Shown here one piece after another: positions 26,732 to 36,412 of a DNA stretch of 58,044 bases. Under the pieces are notes generated by a model. It was not told the DNA's origin. It ran no database searches and saw only the letters and a program-made list of their open reading frames with translations. Source of the stretch: Methylophaga sp. 41_12_T18 (GTDB taxonomy: Bacteria; Pseudomonadota; Gammaproteobacteria; Nitrosococcales; Methylophagaceae); contig MAAI01000028.1 of assembly GCA_002163115.1 (NCBI GenBank), forward strand, positions 1 through 58,044, written 5' to 3'. The position numbers and the translations under genes are program-made. The first letter of the stretch is position 1, and each line of letters begins with the position of its first letter.

Positions 26732-27712
26732 TTATGACAGTTCGAACTTAAAAGCTCGTACGTCGTTAATATTACGCTTGTTTAATGCCAGCATTAGCAA
26801 GCGATCTAACCCTAATGCCACGCCACTACACTGCGGAATGCCAGCAGTCATGGCAGCTAATAAGTGCTCATCGACAGGTATTGTTTTCGTATTTTTCTGC
26901 TGTCTAACTTGGTTATCTGAATGGAAGCGGTGACGTAATTCATCGGCATCTAATAATTCATCATAGCCATTGGCTAACTCCATGCCCCCAGCATAAAGCT
27001 CAAAGCGTTTAGCGACATCATTGCCCTGCCCATCTTTATCCACTTTTGCCAATTGTGCTTGTGATGCTGGAAAGTCATAAATGAATACCGACATATTCAT
27101 TGCCGCCAACCGTGGCTCAATGACATAACTCATAATGAGTTCGAGCCAACCATCACGGTTCATATCTAAATCTGCTGGTAAGCCAACAATTCGCTTGGTA
27201 ACAAAAGACTGGATTTCATCATCAGAACAGGTAAAAACATTGAACTTACAAAAAAACTCGAAGATGCCGCGATAGCTAAACCGTAATACTGGAGCCAGGT
27301 TAAATACTTGTTGAACTAAGTCATTGACTTCATCCATCAACTGAAACAGTGTCAGTTCAGGACGATACCATTCCAACATGGTAAATTCTGGCGAGTGTAG
27401 CCGACCACTTTCACCATTACGAAAAACCGGTGCTATTTGATAAATAGATCCTGATTGAGCAGCTAATAAACGCTTCATTGCAAACTCAGGAGAAGTTTGC
27501 AAAAAATATGGCTGCTTTTTATCGGAACCTAGGGGAGAAAAGTCAGTATAAAAACTATCTAAATACGGCGCTGTAGGAGCCGCTTGTGACAAGATAGGGG
27601 TTTCAACTTCTAATACATCACGCTGAGCAAAAAAAAGGCGGACATCAGCAATAAGCTGTGCCCGCTTTTTTAATATATCTATGTCAGCTGATGGTTGCCA
27701 TGTTGATGTCAT
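26732..27712 (-). CDS. epmA: EF-P lysine lysyltransferase
   Basis: 326 aa, a truncated class II lysyl-tRNA-synthetase fold lacking the anticodon-binding domain. Motif 2 is FRNGESGRLHSPEFTMLEWYRP near 97-118 and motif 3 GVALGLDRLLMLAL near 299-312. EpmA activates (R)-beta-lysine and attaches it to Lys34 of elongation factor P. The target gene efp lies immediately upstream on the same strand and the beta-lysine-forming epmB is divergent, so the whole pathway is together. It ends just beyond the convergent DUF551-like gene. Confidence 0.95.
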   Translation of the reverse strand: MTSTWQPSADIDILKKRAQLIADVRLFFAQRDVLEVETPILSQAAPTAPYLDSFYTDFSPLGSDKKQPYFLQTSPEFAMKRLLAAQSGSIYQIAPVFRNGESGRLHSPEFTMLEWYRPELTLFQLMDEVNDLVQQVFNLAPVLRFSYRGIFEFFCKFNVFTCSDDEIQSFVTKRIVGLPADLDMNRDGWLELIMSYVIEPRLAAMNMSVFIYDFPASQAQLAKVDKDGQGNDVAKRFELYAGGMELANGYDELLDADELRHRFHSDNQVRQQKNTKTIPVDEHLLAAMTAGIPQCSGVALGLDRLLMLALNKRNINDVRAFKFELS

Positions 27713-27782
27713 AACTCAACAACCTATTTTATTTATTATTATTATTTTATAAAAATATGGATATGGAACTTAATAAACTGAC

Positions 27783-28352
27783 TTATTTTTTAGCTCGTTC
27801 AACGTATTCAGCACTACGTGTATCAATACGTAATAGATCACCGACATTCATAAATAACGGTACACGAACTACTGCACCTGTTTCTAAAGTTGCAGGTTTA
27901 CCACCAGTACCGGCAGTATCACCTTTCAGACCAGGATCAGTCTCTGTCACTTCTAAATTAACAAAGTTAGGCGCGGTTACCAGTAAAGGTGAACCGTTCC
28001 ACTGGGTGACAGTGTAGACATATTGTTCTTTTAACCATTTTTTGCAATCTTCTATCGCATTGGCATCGGCGGCGTGCTGTTCAAATGTAACCGCATCCAT
28101 GAAATACCAGAATTCACCATCGGTGTAAGAATATTCTAATTCCACTTCCATTACGTCAGCGCCTTCAACCTTGTCACCAGATTTAAAGGTTTTCTCGTTT
28201 ACACGGCCTGTTTTTAAATTACGAAATTTAACACGGTTAAATGCTTGTCCCTTACCAGGCTTAACTAACTCATTTTCGATGATGCTGCATGGGTCACCAT
28301 CCAACATAAATTTGAGTCCGGATTTAAATTCATTTGTACTAAAATTTGCCAT
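27783..28352 (-). CDS. efp: Translation elongation factor P
   Basis: 189 aa. Three beta-barrel domains. The modifiable loop VKPGKGQAF carries Lys34, the residue that receives beta-lysine. The C-terminus matches EF-P ([26 protein letters not shown]). EF-P relieves ribosome stalling at polyproline. It is transcribed towards epmA and away from epmB, with only 52 bases between the efp and epmB start codons, so the two promoters must overlap. Confidence 0.97.
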   Translation of the reverse strand: MANFSTNEFKSGLKFMLDGDPCSIIENELVKPGKGQAFNRVKFRNLKTGRVNEKTFKSGDKVEGADVMEVELEYSYTDGEFWYFMDAVTFEQHAADANAIEDCKKWLKEQYVYTVTQWNGSPLLVTAPNFVNLEVTETDPGLKGDTAGTGGKPATLETGAVVRVPLFMNVGDLLRIDTRSAEYVERAKK

Positions 28353-28404
28353 GGCAACCTCTTTTAGGCGACGATCAACATCTGTTTAAAAATTAAAGCG
28401 CATC

Positions 28405-29412
28405 ATGATACCGCAAACCAACACCCGGGTGATAAAACAACCATGGCAAACAGCCTTGACCAATGCTATTAAAGATCCAGAAGAACTGCTGTCACAGCTA
28501 GGTTTGTCAGGGAAACTATCTGCTGTTACTAATGATGTCATCAAACAGTTCCCACTACGTGTTACGCAAAGTTATATCAATAAAATGCGCTATGGCGATC
28601 CGGAGGATCCATTATTACGTCAGGTCTTCCCGTTAATCGATGAAAATATTGATGCTGATAACTTTGTGGCCGATCCAGTAGGTGATCATTTGGCGATTAC
28701 CACGCCAGGGCTGTTACAAAAATATCAGGGCCGTGCCTTATTACTCACTACCGGTGCCTGTGCCATTCATTGCCGCTATTGTTTTCGCCGCCACTTTCCT
28801 TATGGCGATAGCAATCCACTCGCCAGTCAGTGGCAACAAACTCGTGAAACAATTACTAATGATACCAGCATCAACGAAGTCATTTTAAGCGGTGGTGATC
28901 CACTTGCCTTGTCCGATAATAAATTAGCCTCACTGGTCAGCGATATAGAGAAGATAAGTCATATTAAACGCTTACGTATCCACACACGCTTACCTGTGGT
29001 CTTACCCGAGCGAGTCGATAAGCATTTATTACAGTGGATGACTGACAGTCGTTTGCACATCATCATGGTCATTCATGCTAATCATGGCAATGAAATTGAT
29101 GCTGATGTAGAACAAGCTTTAAAGCAGTTACAGCAAGCCGGCTGTCAATTACTCAACCAATCCGTACTGTTAAAAGGTATTAACGATGACGTTGATAGCT
29201 TAGTAGATTTAAGTGAACGTTTAGCAGATACGGGCGTGATGCCGTATTACCTTCACTTAATGGATCGCGTGGCCGGTGCCAGTCACTTTGATGTCGATGA
29301 GAAGGTTGGGATTACTTTGATTGAAAAGCTACGTAATGTATTACCTGGCTACCTTGTGCCTCGTTTAGTTCGAGAGATACAAGGTGAAGCCAGTAAAACA
29401 AGTATCAGTTAG
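28405..29412 (+). CDS. epmB: EF-P (R)-beta-lysylation lysine 2,3-aminomutase
   Basis: 335 aa radical SAM enzyme. The iron-sulfur cluster cysteines are Cys119, Cys123 and Cys126 in GACAIHCRYCFRRHF. The GGDP motif follows in VILSGGDPLAL, and the C-terminal QGEASKTS holds the lysine expected to bind PLP. It converts (S)-alpha-lysine to (R)-beta-lysine for EpmA. The pairing with efp and epmA makes EpmB more likely than a catabolic KamA. Its stop codon overlaps that of the convergent citrate synthase gene by four bases. Confidence 0.95.
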   Translation: MIPQTNTRVIKQPWQTALTNAIKDPEELLSQLGLSGKLSAVTNDVIKQFPLRVTQSYINKMRYGDPEDPLLRQVFPLIDENIDADNFVADPVGDHLAITTPGLLQKYQGRALLLTTGACAIHCRYCFRRHFPYGDSNPLASQWQQTRETITNDTSINEVILSGGDPLALSDNKLASLVSDIEKISHIKRLRIHTRLPVVLPERVDKHLLQWMTDSRLHIIMVIHANHGNEIDADVEQALKQLQQAGCQLLNQSVLLKGINDDVDSLVDLSERLADTGVMPYYLHLMDRVAGASHFDVDEKVGITLIEKLRNVLPGYLVPRLVREIQGEASKTSIS

Positions 29413-30566
29413 CGTTGTGATACTGGCGTGTAATCACGCAGTTCACTACCAACATAAATTTGTGTAGGACGGTAAATACGGTTATTTGAAATTTGTTCGC
29501 GCCAATGTGCTAGCCAACCTGCTGAACGTGCTACTGCAAATAATGCCGTGAACTGATCAGCTGGAATGCCCATTTCTGAGTATAAAATACCTGAATAGAA
29601 ATCAACATTCGGGTATACACCCTTGTGACCTAAGCGATCTGCACAGACCTCTTCAACTTTCATCGCAATTTCGAAGGTGTCGTCTAAAGTACCGCCACGT
29701 TCTTCCATTAATTGGCCAAACAGTTTGCTTAGGATAGTGGCACGTGGATCTTTAACTTTATATTCACGATGGCCCATGCCCCAAATAACTTCTTTGTTCT
29801 TTAAGCGACCATCAACCCATGCTTCCACTTTATCGACCGAACCAATTTCTTTCAACATAGTAAGTACTTGCTGGTTAGCCCCGCCATGTAACGGTCCTGA
29901 CAAGGTACCAATCGCACCTGAAATGACACTGTATGGTGTTGCAAGGGTTGAACCAGACACTAATGCTGAGAAGGTAGACGCATTTAAAGTATGTTCCGCA
30001 TGTAGAATCAGACAAACATCCATGATTCTAGCCATCATTGGATCAGGCTCTTTACCAGTGAACATATATAGTAGATTTTCAGCTACCGACAAATCATCGC
30101 GGGGTTCAATTGGATCGTAGCCCTGACGCATGTGTTCCCACATAGCAACCAGTGGTGCCATTTGCGCGATAATATTCACTGTCATATTGCGAATATAGTT
30201 GGTGTCTTCACACACATCAGCATTAGTCAGACATTCAGTGCCCGGATAAAACATGCCCAAACTTGATACTGCTGTTTGCAACATATCCATTGGATGGCCA
30301 GTGGCCGGGAAGTGACGCATCATTTCACGAATATGATATTTAATTCGATAATGCTTTCGCAGCTGTCCAGTGAAGCCATTCAGCTTAGTGGCTGTTGGTA
30401 ACTCACCTTCTAATAACAACAATGTTGTTTCTTCAAAGGTGCTATTTTCAGCTAAGGTCTCTAAAGAGTAACCACGATAAGATAATAGACCTTTCTCACC
30501 ATCAATAAATGAAATAGCTGACTTCGTTGCGGCAACGCCTTCCAACCCTGGTAAAAAATCGCTCAT
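29409..30566 (-). CDS. Citrate synthase (CitZ/short bacterial type)
   Basis: 385 aa from ATG at 30566, chosen because GAGG sits six bases before it; an in-frame ATG 23 codons earlier has no such site and would add an unrelated extension. Active-site segments are HAEHTLNASTF, GPLHGGANQQ, MGHREYKVKDPRA and NVDFYSG, covering both catalytic His residues and the Asp. It resembles the short citrate synthases of Gram-positive and some chemolithotrophic bacteria more than the longer NADH-sensitive GltA of E. coli. 2-methylcitrate synthase is the alternative, but no prp gene is nearby. It condenses oxaloacetate with acetyl-CoA in the TCA cycle. Confidence 0.88.
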   Translation of the reverse strand: MSDFLPGLEGVAATKSAISFIDGEKGLLSYRGYSLETLAENSTFEETTLLLLEGELPTATKLNGFTGQLRKHYRIKYHIREMMRHFPATGHPMDMLQTAVSSLGMFYPGTECLTNADVCEDTNYIRNMTVNIIAQMAPLVAMWEHMRQGYDPIEPRDDLSVAENLLYMFTGKEPDPMMARIMDVCLILHAEHTLNASTFSALVSGSTLATPYSVISGAIGTLSGPLHGGANQQVLTMLKEIGSVDKVEAWVDGRLKNKEVIWGMGHREYKVKDPRATILSKLFGQLMEERGGTLDDTFEIAMKVEEVCADRLGHKGVYPNVDFYSGILYSEMGIPADQFTALFAVARSAGWLAHWREQISNNRIYRPTQIYVGSELRDYTPVSQR

Positions 30567-30665
30567 AGCAACCTCATATTTTGATGACAAAAATTGTGGC
30601 TCATTATACTGAAAGCTTTTGCTGTGAACAGTCAAAATACAAATTGTATTTCTAACCTTTCAGTT

Positions 30666-32366
30666 TCATTTCAACAATTGAAAATGAAACTGAGCAAAAC
30701 CATCACTAAACCAGACTACTTCTTCTATACGAATTTTATAAACTTTCTGCTTCGGCTTAAACAGTAACACATCGCCGGTGTTAGCAAAATTCCGCGACAT
30801 TAAAATACTGCTATCATCAGCTTTGCTTTGCACATCGAGTAATAAGCAATTTTCGAACACCGGTTTGGCAATGGTTTTTTTAGCAACTTGTATAGATTGC
30901 GTATCCTTGCCTAAAACATGAATTCCCATATTCACTTCACCATTTTGCGCTGAAACGTTTAACCAACACACTGTCGCGAGTTGCCAATGTTGCTCCTGTT
31001 GTTGCTGAACATCGTTAGCAACCATAACGAGTAATAGCTCACCGACCGCTAATGGTACTTCATCTTGAAACTGGCATTTGATGCGATAACCTCGTGGACT
31101 AGAATCCACAACCGACCACAGTGTCGGTTTAACAATGGTCTTTTGCTTAAGCGTTGGCGGTATTTGTTGTTGCTCAGTTAATGTTTCTGTCACTGATAAA
31201 GGAATTTTATCCCAGACATCACCCGAGCGATCTTTCTCCTCCCAGTTATTCATACTGCCTACTTGGAGGGAGCCAACAGGTTTAAGGCTAAGTTCTACCT
31301 TGTCTGGTTCATCAAGCTCTTCAATTTTCAACTCTGCGAAGATATTGGTTAAACCTTTGATGACACTAACGTTACCTTCAGTTTTAATGCGTTCTGGAAT
31401 ATCTATGTAATGTGCTTTTAGCATCAAAATAAGATAGGTAAGAAAATCTACCGACATGACACTATTTTGCTGTTCGAATGTTCGGCCACCCGCTTTTACC
31501 CAAATATCTAGCTGGTTAATCAAGCTAGAGCAATCGATTTTCCAAAAACTATCTTTTGCTTTATGTGCTAATTCATTGATATTGATTGGTCCGCCATCAC
31601 TGTTGCTATCAATAAAATAGCCATGGGCTTCACTATCGCGATCTTTGCTTATTAAAATACCGTCTAAATCCGTAATAAGTAGCTGGTAAATTTGTTGTAA
31701 CTGGGAACACTTCAAACTATTTGGCGACACCATAGCTTGTAATAATAATCTTTTATATACCCGTGCAATGGTGACGCTATCGAACTCGGCAATATCCTGT
31801 TCCACAACGTCAAGATCATGCAGCTCATGATGGCATGCATAGCTATATAGTTTATGTAATTTTGACCATACTGCTTTGGGTTGTGGTGCATAAAGCAAAT
31901 AACAAAAATGCAATTGCTCACCCAAATAAAATACTGACTTTAGTGTTAAATCAACATACTTCTTCCGAGATAACCAGCCTGGATTTTTTTTCGCTTGCTG
32001 CTGTAATAAATATAAATAACCTTCCGCCATAGAATTATTAAGCTCAGCTACAATTCGAAACAGCTCTTTACTTTCTATGGATAAATTAACCATTCTATGT
32101 TGCAAGCCCGATAGAAACCTATCGGCAAACGACTTGATGATCGGCCGTAATACTTCTAATAAGCTATAACGCAATTTATCGGTTAATACGGTTTGGTTTA
32201 GGAAATAAAGGTAAGACTCCACTTGTTTACCCGACGTCATCACATCCATCATCGGTAAACTTGTTAACCAAGCTTCTAATTGTTTAGCTGATAATGGCAA
32301 TGAACTACCATTAATGGCTGACTTTGCCATTAAGTCAAAATCTAAAAACTCCTGTTCAACTGCCAT
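30666..32366 (-). CDS. Large uncharacterised protein, possible PilZ-like C-terminus
   Basis: 566 aa, soluble, no signal peptide. The N-terminal 300 residues are alpha-helical and repeat-like. A variable linker (about 345-410) precedes a beta-rich C-terminal domain starting LWSVVDSSPRGYRIKCQF and containing WQLATVCWLNVSAQNGEVNMGIHVLG. That pattern (W-x-V-x-x-SPRGY, then a WLN-x-G-x-x-x-GI strand) recalls PilZ-like domains, but I see no clear RxxxR cyclic-di-GMP motif. It lies between fccB and citrate synthase on the same strand, 28 bases after fccB. The assignment is tentative. Confidence 0.5.
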   Translation of the reverse strand: MAVEQEFLDFDLMAKSAINGSSLPLSAKQLEAWLTSLPMMDVMTSGKQVESYLYFLNQTVLTDKLRYSLLEVLRPIIKSFADRFLSGLQHRMVNLSIESKELFRIVAELNNSMAEGYLYLLQQQAKKNPGWLSRKKYVDLTLKSVFYLGEQLHFCYLLYAPQPKAVWSKLHKLYSYACHHELHDLDVVEQDIAEFDSVTIARVYKRLLLQAMVSPNSLKCSQLQQIYQLLITDLDGILISKDRDSEAHGYFIDSNSDGGPININELAHKAKDSFWKIDCSSLINQLDIWVKAGGRTFEQQNSVMSVDFLTYLILMLKAHYIDIPERIKTEGNVSVIKGLTNIFAELKIEELDEPDKVELSLKPVGSLQVGSMNNWEEKDRSGDVWDKIPLSVTETLTEQQQIPPTLKQKTIVKPTLWSVVDSSPRGYRIKCQFQDEVPLAVGELLLVMVANDVQQQQEQHWQLATVCWLNVSAQNGEVNMGIHVLGKDTQSIQVAKKTIAKPVFENCLLLDVQSKADDSSILMSRNFANTGDVLLFKPKQKVYKIRIEEVVWFSDGFAQFHFQLLK

Positions 32367-32394
32367 TGACTTATTAACCTCCCTTCACACTTAG

Positions 32395-33663
32395 TTAACT
32401 CAGAGCATCAGCCCAAATATTTTTTGCCCAGGCATTCGCATAAGCTCCTTCTAGCTCGCTTGGTGCGTCCGATACGCCACCGCCCGGCATTGCAATCATT
32501 GATTGTTGTTCTTTGTTATATCTATAAACAGCTGCAACATGCACGGCTTGATTATTATCTACAAAGCTATAACACGTGTTATTAATGACTGGTTGTTGCT
32601 CAGGTAACTGTTCATTGAATAAAGAGACTATCGCTGCTGCACAGACCTTCGCTTGAGCATTGGCCATATGACCTGACTTTGGTAACTTAGCCGCAATGGC
32701 ATCGCCAATAATATGCACGTTTTTCTTTACTATTGATTCATAGCTTAGGAAATCGACTTTACACCATCGTTGATCAACATTAATAACGCCAGCTAATTCC
32801 GCAACTTTGCCAGCTCTCTGAGGTGGAATTACATTTAAAACATCGGCTGAATAACTATCAAACTCAGTTTCCACAGTCAATGTTGCGACATCAATATCGT
32901 CAATCGCATTACTTGGAATATATTCAATAAAATCAGCGTAATACTTCTGCCATGCAGCCTTAAACAAGCCTTTTTTTGACATAATGTCGGCATTGGCATC
33001 TAACACGATTAATTTAGCTGTTGGATTATTATGTTTTAAATAATACGCAACCTGACAAGCACGCTCATAAGGTCCAGGCGGACAGCGTAACGGGCCTGTT
33101 GGTACCGTCATCACCATGGTGCCGCCTTGCTTCATACTATGTAATTGCTGTTGCAGTAGTGCTGTTTGTGGCCCTGCTTTCCATGCATGAGGAATACGTT
33201 GTTGTGCTTGATAACTCGCTAGCATTGGTAAGTCATCGTAGATAAAATCGACACCAGGTGCTATCACCACTCGGTCGTAACTCATTTCTACACCGTCATG
33301 TAAGCGAACCTGTTGTTTATCAGTATCAATGGCAACAACCTCGGCTTGAACCGTTTGTATACCTTTATCACTAAGCCCCTGATAATCCTGAGTTAAGTCT
33401 TGCAGGCTACGAGTTCCGCCTAACACCAGATTACTCTGTGGACAAGAAACAAATTGAGCATTGCGCTCAATTAATATCACCTCATACTGAGGTCCCCACA
33501 ACTTGATATATTTAGCAGCGGTGGCACCAGCAAAGCCGCCACCGATGATCACAACTCGACGTTGTTTACGAGTATTAGGTACTGCAAAGATGGTGTTAGG
33601 TAGCATAGCTATTGATCCAGCAGCTAGTGCTGTTTTAATAAAACTTCGTCGCTTTAACACCAT
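32395..33663 (-). CDS. fccB: Flavocytochrome c sulfide dehydrogenase, flavoprotein subunit
   Basis: 422 aa. A twin-arginine signal (KRRSFIKTALAAGSIAM) exports the folded flavoprotein to the periplasm. FAD binding starts RVVIIGGGFAGATAA (36-50). Cys74 in FVSCPQSN matches the covalent FAD cysteine of the family. Cys194 (LRCPPGPYERAC) and Cys364 (NNTCYSF) match the redox disulfide pair. It oxidises sulfide to sulfur or polysulfide and passes electrons to a cytochrome c subunit (FccA), which is not adjacent; a candidate is about 22 kb away at 55932-56231. It lies 28 bases after lipA, preceded by a good AAGGAG, and appears to belong to the long minus-strand run. SoxF is a close alternative name. 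Confidence 0.9.
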   Translation of the reverse strand: MVLKRRSFIKTALAAGSIAMLPNTIFAVPNTRKQRRVVIIGGGFAGATAAKYIKLWGPQYEVILIERNAQFVSCPQSNLVLGGTRSLQDLTQDYQGLSDKGIQTVQAEVVAIDTDKQQVRLHDGVEMSYDRVVIAPGVDFIYDDLPMLASYQAQQRIPHAWKAGPQTALLQQQLHSMKQGGTMVMTVPTGPLRCPPGPYERACQVAYYLKHNNPTAKLIVLDANADIMSKKGLFKAAWQKYYADFIEYIPSNAIDDIDVATLTVETEFDSYSADVLNVIPPQRAGKVAELAGVINVDQRWCKVDFLSYESIVKKNVHIIGDAIAAKLPKSGHMANAQAKVCAAAIVSLFNEQLPEQQPVINNTCYSFVDNNQAVHVAAVYRYNKEQQSMIAMPGGGVSDAPSELEGAYANAWAKNIWADALS

Positions 33664-33691
33664 GACTCTCCTTTTAACTACCCATTACTAA

Positions 33692-34654
33692 TTATGAAAC
33701 ATGCTCACCTATTGCTTGTAGGTCTGCATGATAAGACGATCTGACCATCGGCCCACTAGCCACATGTTCAAAGCCCATTTGTTTAGCAACTTCCGCTAGC
33801 TCATCAAATTCTGCTGGCGTAACAAAGCGTTCAACCGCCAAATGATGGCGGCTAGGCTGTAAATACTGGCCTAATGTTAGCATCTTACAATTATGATCAC
33901 GCAAGTCTTGCATAACCTGATGCACTTCTTCTATTGTTTCACCCAAGCCAAGCATTAAGCCTGATTTAGTCGGCACATTCGGGTGCATTGCTTGGAAGTT
34001 TTTGATCAAATCTAATGACCATTGATAATCTGATCCCGGTCGCACTGCCTTATAAAGTCGTGGCACATTTTCCAAGTTGTGATTGAAAATATCGGGCGGA
34101 TTTTTAGCTAGCTCTTCTAGGGCCTTTTCCATTCGACCACGAAAATCAGGCACTAAAATTTCAATGCGGGTCAGCGGTGCTTGTTGACGAATTTGGCTGA
34201 TGCATTCACCAAAATGAGTTGCACCACCGTCACGCAAATCATCACGATCTACCGAAGTCACCACCACATGTTTCAACCTCATCGAGGCAATAGTCCGTGC
34301 TAGATGCTGTGGCTCATTTTGATCCAATGCATCCGGTCTACCATGGGCAATATCACAAAACGGACAGCGACGCGTACAAATATTACCCATGATTAAGAAC
34401 GTTGCTGTGCCATGGGTGAAACATTCACCTAAATTTGGACAGTTCGCTTCTTCACATACGGTATGTAAATCATTGTCACGCAATAATTTCTTAAGGCGGA
34501 TAACTTCTGGGCTACTCGGTGCTTTAGCACGGATCCAAGCAGGTTTACGCTTCGGATCACTCGGTATAATTTTTATTGGAATACGAGATACTTTAGAAGC
34601 CCCTTTTAAGGCTTTCACATCACGTTTAGGTTTTACTATTTCAGTTTCACTCAT
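33692..34654 (-). CDS. lipA: Lipoyl synthase
   Basis: 320 aa radical SAM enzyme with both required clusters: the auxiliary cluster motif C67-x4-C72-x5-C78 ([13 protein letters not shown]) and the SAM cluster motif C93-x3-C97-x2-C100 (CTRRCPFC). It inserts two sulfurs into octanoyl groups on the lipoyl domains of 2-oxoacid dehydrogenases and GcvH. It lies 18 bases after lipB, as in other gammaproteobacteria. Confidence 0.97.
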   Translation of the reverse strand: MSETEIVKPKRDVKALKGASKVSRIPIKIIPSDPKRKPAWIRAKAPSSPEVIRLKKLLRDNDLHTVCEEANCPNLGECFTHGTATFLIMGNICTRRCPFCDIAHGRPDALDQNEPQHLARTIASMRLKHVVVTSVDRDDLRDGGATHFGECISQIRQQAPLTRIEILVPDFRGRMEKALEELAKNPPDIFNHNLENVPRLYKAVRPGSDYQWSLDLIKNFQAMHPNVPTKSGLMLGLGETIEEVHQVMQDLRDHNCKMLTLGQYLQPSRHHLAVERFVTPAEFDELAEVAKQMGFEHVASGPMVRSSYHADLQAIGEHVS

Positions 34655-34672
34655 TACTTACCTAACTCGCAA

Positions 34673-35284
34673 CTATGCATTATTACTTAGCATTTGCTGC
34701 TTAAATTCAGACACAAAATATTGTTTTGCTTGTTCCATTGTGAGTTCACAGCCAAGACTTTTTAAATCAATTACTTCTAAACCTTGATAACCACAAGGAT
34801 TAATGTAACTAAACGGTGTTAAGTCCATATCAATATTAAAACTTAGACCATGATAACAAGCCCCTCGCTTTACTCTTAAACCCAAGGCACCAATTTTACG
34901 GCCATCAACATAAACACCCGGTGCATCAGCTCGTGATTTAGCGGCAATTCCTTGCTCAGCCATAATCGCAATCAAGCTGTTTTCCAAACGAGTGACCATG
35001 TCACGCACACCTATTTTATTGCGCTTTAAATCAATTAACGTATAAGCAATTAATTGGCCTGGGCCATGGTAGGTCACTTGCCCGCCACGATCGGTGTTTA
35101 CCAAAGGAATATCATGAGTATTTAATACGTGCTCATCTTTACCATTAAGCCCCATGGTGAATACAGCAGGATGTTCCAATAACCATAGTTCGTCCTGCGT
35201 ATCCGGAGTTCGTTCAGCCGTGAATTTTCGCATTGCTTCACAAATCGGCTCAAACTCAACTAGGCCAAGATCACGAACTATCAT
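34673..35284 (-). CDS. lipB: Octanoyltransferase
   Basis: 203 aa. Family motifs are DELWLLEHPAVFTMG, DRGGQVTYHGPGQLIAY, RKIGALGLRVKRGACYHGLSFNI (with the conserved Lys) and the catalytic cysteine in INPCGYQGLEVIDL. It moves octanoate from acyl carrier protein to lipoyl domains, feeding LipA. It lies 9 bases after ybeD and 18 before lipA, forming a lipoate unit. Confidence 0.96.
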   Translation of the reverse strand: MIVRDLGLVEFEPICEAMRKFTAERTPDTQDELWLLEHPAVFTMGLNGKDEHVLNTHDIPLVNTDRGGQVTYHGPGQLIAYTLIDLKRNKIGVRDMVTRLENSLIAIMAEQGIAAKSRADAPGVYVDGRKIGALGLRVKRGACYHGLSFNIDMDLTPFSYINPCGYQGLEVIDLKSLGCELTMEQAKQYFVSEFKQQMLSNNA

Positions 35285-35293
35285 TAGCGGATA

Positions 35294-35563
35294 TTAAAGT
35301 ACGTATTTAACTTGTTCATGAGCACTTAATTCACGGTAAATCGCATCGATTTGCGCTTTACTCGTTGCATAAATAGTCACCGTTACCGATGTAAATTTAC
35401 CACCGGAACTTTGCTTAGTTGTAACGGCACCTTCTTTTATATCGTCAACATGATGACGAATAATATCTACCACGATCGCATCAAAATCTTCACTTGATGG
35501 TCCCATAGCTTTGACATCAAAGTCACAGGGAAACTCAATTAAAGTCTCTTCTTGCTCAGCCAT
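35294..35563 (-). CDS. ybeD: YbeD/DUF493 family protein
   Basis: 89 aa ACT-like small protein. The segments IEFPCDFDVKAMG, VVDIIRHHV, SSGGKFTSVTVTIYATSKAQIDAIYRELSAHEQVKYVL match YbeD. It is conserved between dacA and lipB in many gammaproteobacteria. The function is unknown; a regulatory role in lipoate metabolism is sometimes proposed from context. Its start overlaps the stop of the aminotransferase gene by one base. Confidence 0.92.
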   Translation of the reverse strand: MAEQEETLIEFPCDFDVKAMGPSSEDFDAIVVDIIRHHVDDIKEGAVTTKQSSGGKFTSVTVTIYATSKAQIDAIYRELSAHEQVKYVL

Positions 35564-36411
35564 TATGAGTCTCCTTCTAATTTATAAGCTTGGTACAAAG
35601 CATCAATTTGTTGCCATACGGCTCCAGGAGCGCCTGTACCAACCGCTTTATTATCTAATAACGTTACCGGCAGCACTTCTTTGGTTGAACTACTCACCCA
35701 AATTTCATCTGCTGAACGTAACTGCTCTTCTGTTAGCGCTTGCTCGACTAACTTAAGCTTACCCTTCCTTGCTAAGTCTATTACTAAGTCGCGAGTAATT
35801 CCTGGCAACACCTTTTCATCTTTTGGTGCTGTGTAGATAACATTATCTATCACCGCATAAGCATTACTTGCTGAACCTTCAGTTAAATAACCATCACGAA
35901 TCAATAAGGCTTCTTGTGCACCCGCGTCGTAAGCTTGCTGTTTTAACAGACTATTTGGCAATAAGGTGATCGCTTTAATATGACAATTCTGCCAGCGAAT
36001 ATCAGGTACTGTTATCGCGGCAATGCCCTTTATTTTATATTTTTCAGGTACCTCCTGCAGCGGATTGCTCATCGCAAAAGCCGTTGGTGATACATTTTCA
36101 GGAAATACATGATCGCGCGGTGCAACACCACGTGTCACTTGTAAATACACAGACTGATCACCATTACCATTGCGTGTGATTAACTGCTCAATCATCAGCT
36201 GCCATTGTTGTTCAGATAATGGGTTAGCCATCCTGACAGCATCCAAACTGTTCTGTAAGCGTTTTAAATGGCCATCTAAACGAAAACACCGACCGGCATA
36301 AACAGGAATCACTTCATAGACACCATCACCCAGTAAAAATCCGCGGTCAAAAACCGATACTTTTGCCTGATCAGCAGCTATAAAGTCACCGTTTAAATAC
36401 ACGTCGCTCAT
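35563..36411 (-). CDS. dat: D-amino acid aminotransferase (class IV)
   Basis: 282 aa PLP enzyme of fold type IV. The N-terminus SDVYLNGDFIAADQAKVSVFDRGFLLGDGVYEVIPVY, Lys146 in HIKAITLLPNSLLKQQA and EGSASNAYAVIDN match the D-alanine transaminase branch. It interconverts D-alanine and D-glutamate, both peptidoglycan precursors, which fits its place beside dacA. Branched-chain aminotransferase or aminodeoxychorismate lyase are alternatives within class IV. The gene is one base downstream of dacA and overlaps ybeD. Confidence 0.88.
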   Translation of the reverse strand: MSDVYLNGDFIAADQAKVSVFDRGFLLGDGVYEVIPVYAGRCFRLDGHLKRLQNSLDAVRMANPLSEQQWQLMIEQLITRNGNGDQSVYLQVTRGVAPRDHVFPENVSPTAFAMSNPLQEVPEKYKIKGIAAITVPDIRWQNCHIKAITLLPNSLLKQQAYDAGAQEALLIRDGYLTEGSASNAYAVIDNVIYTAPKDEKVLPGITRDLVIDLARKGKLKLVEQALTEEQLRSADEIWVSSSTKEVLPVTLLDNKAVGTGAPGAVWQQIDALYQAYKLEGDS

Positions 36412-36412
36412 G

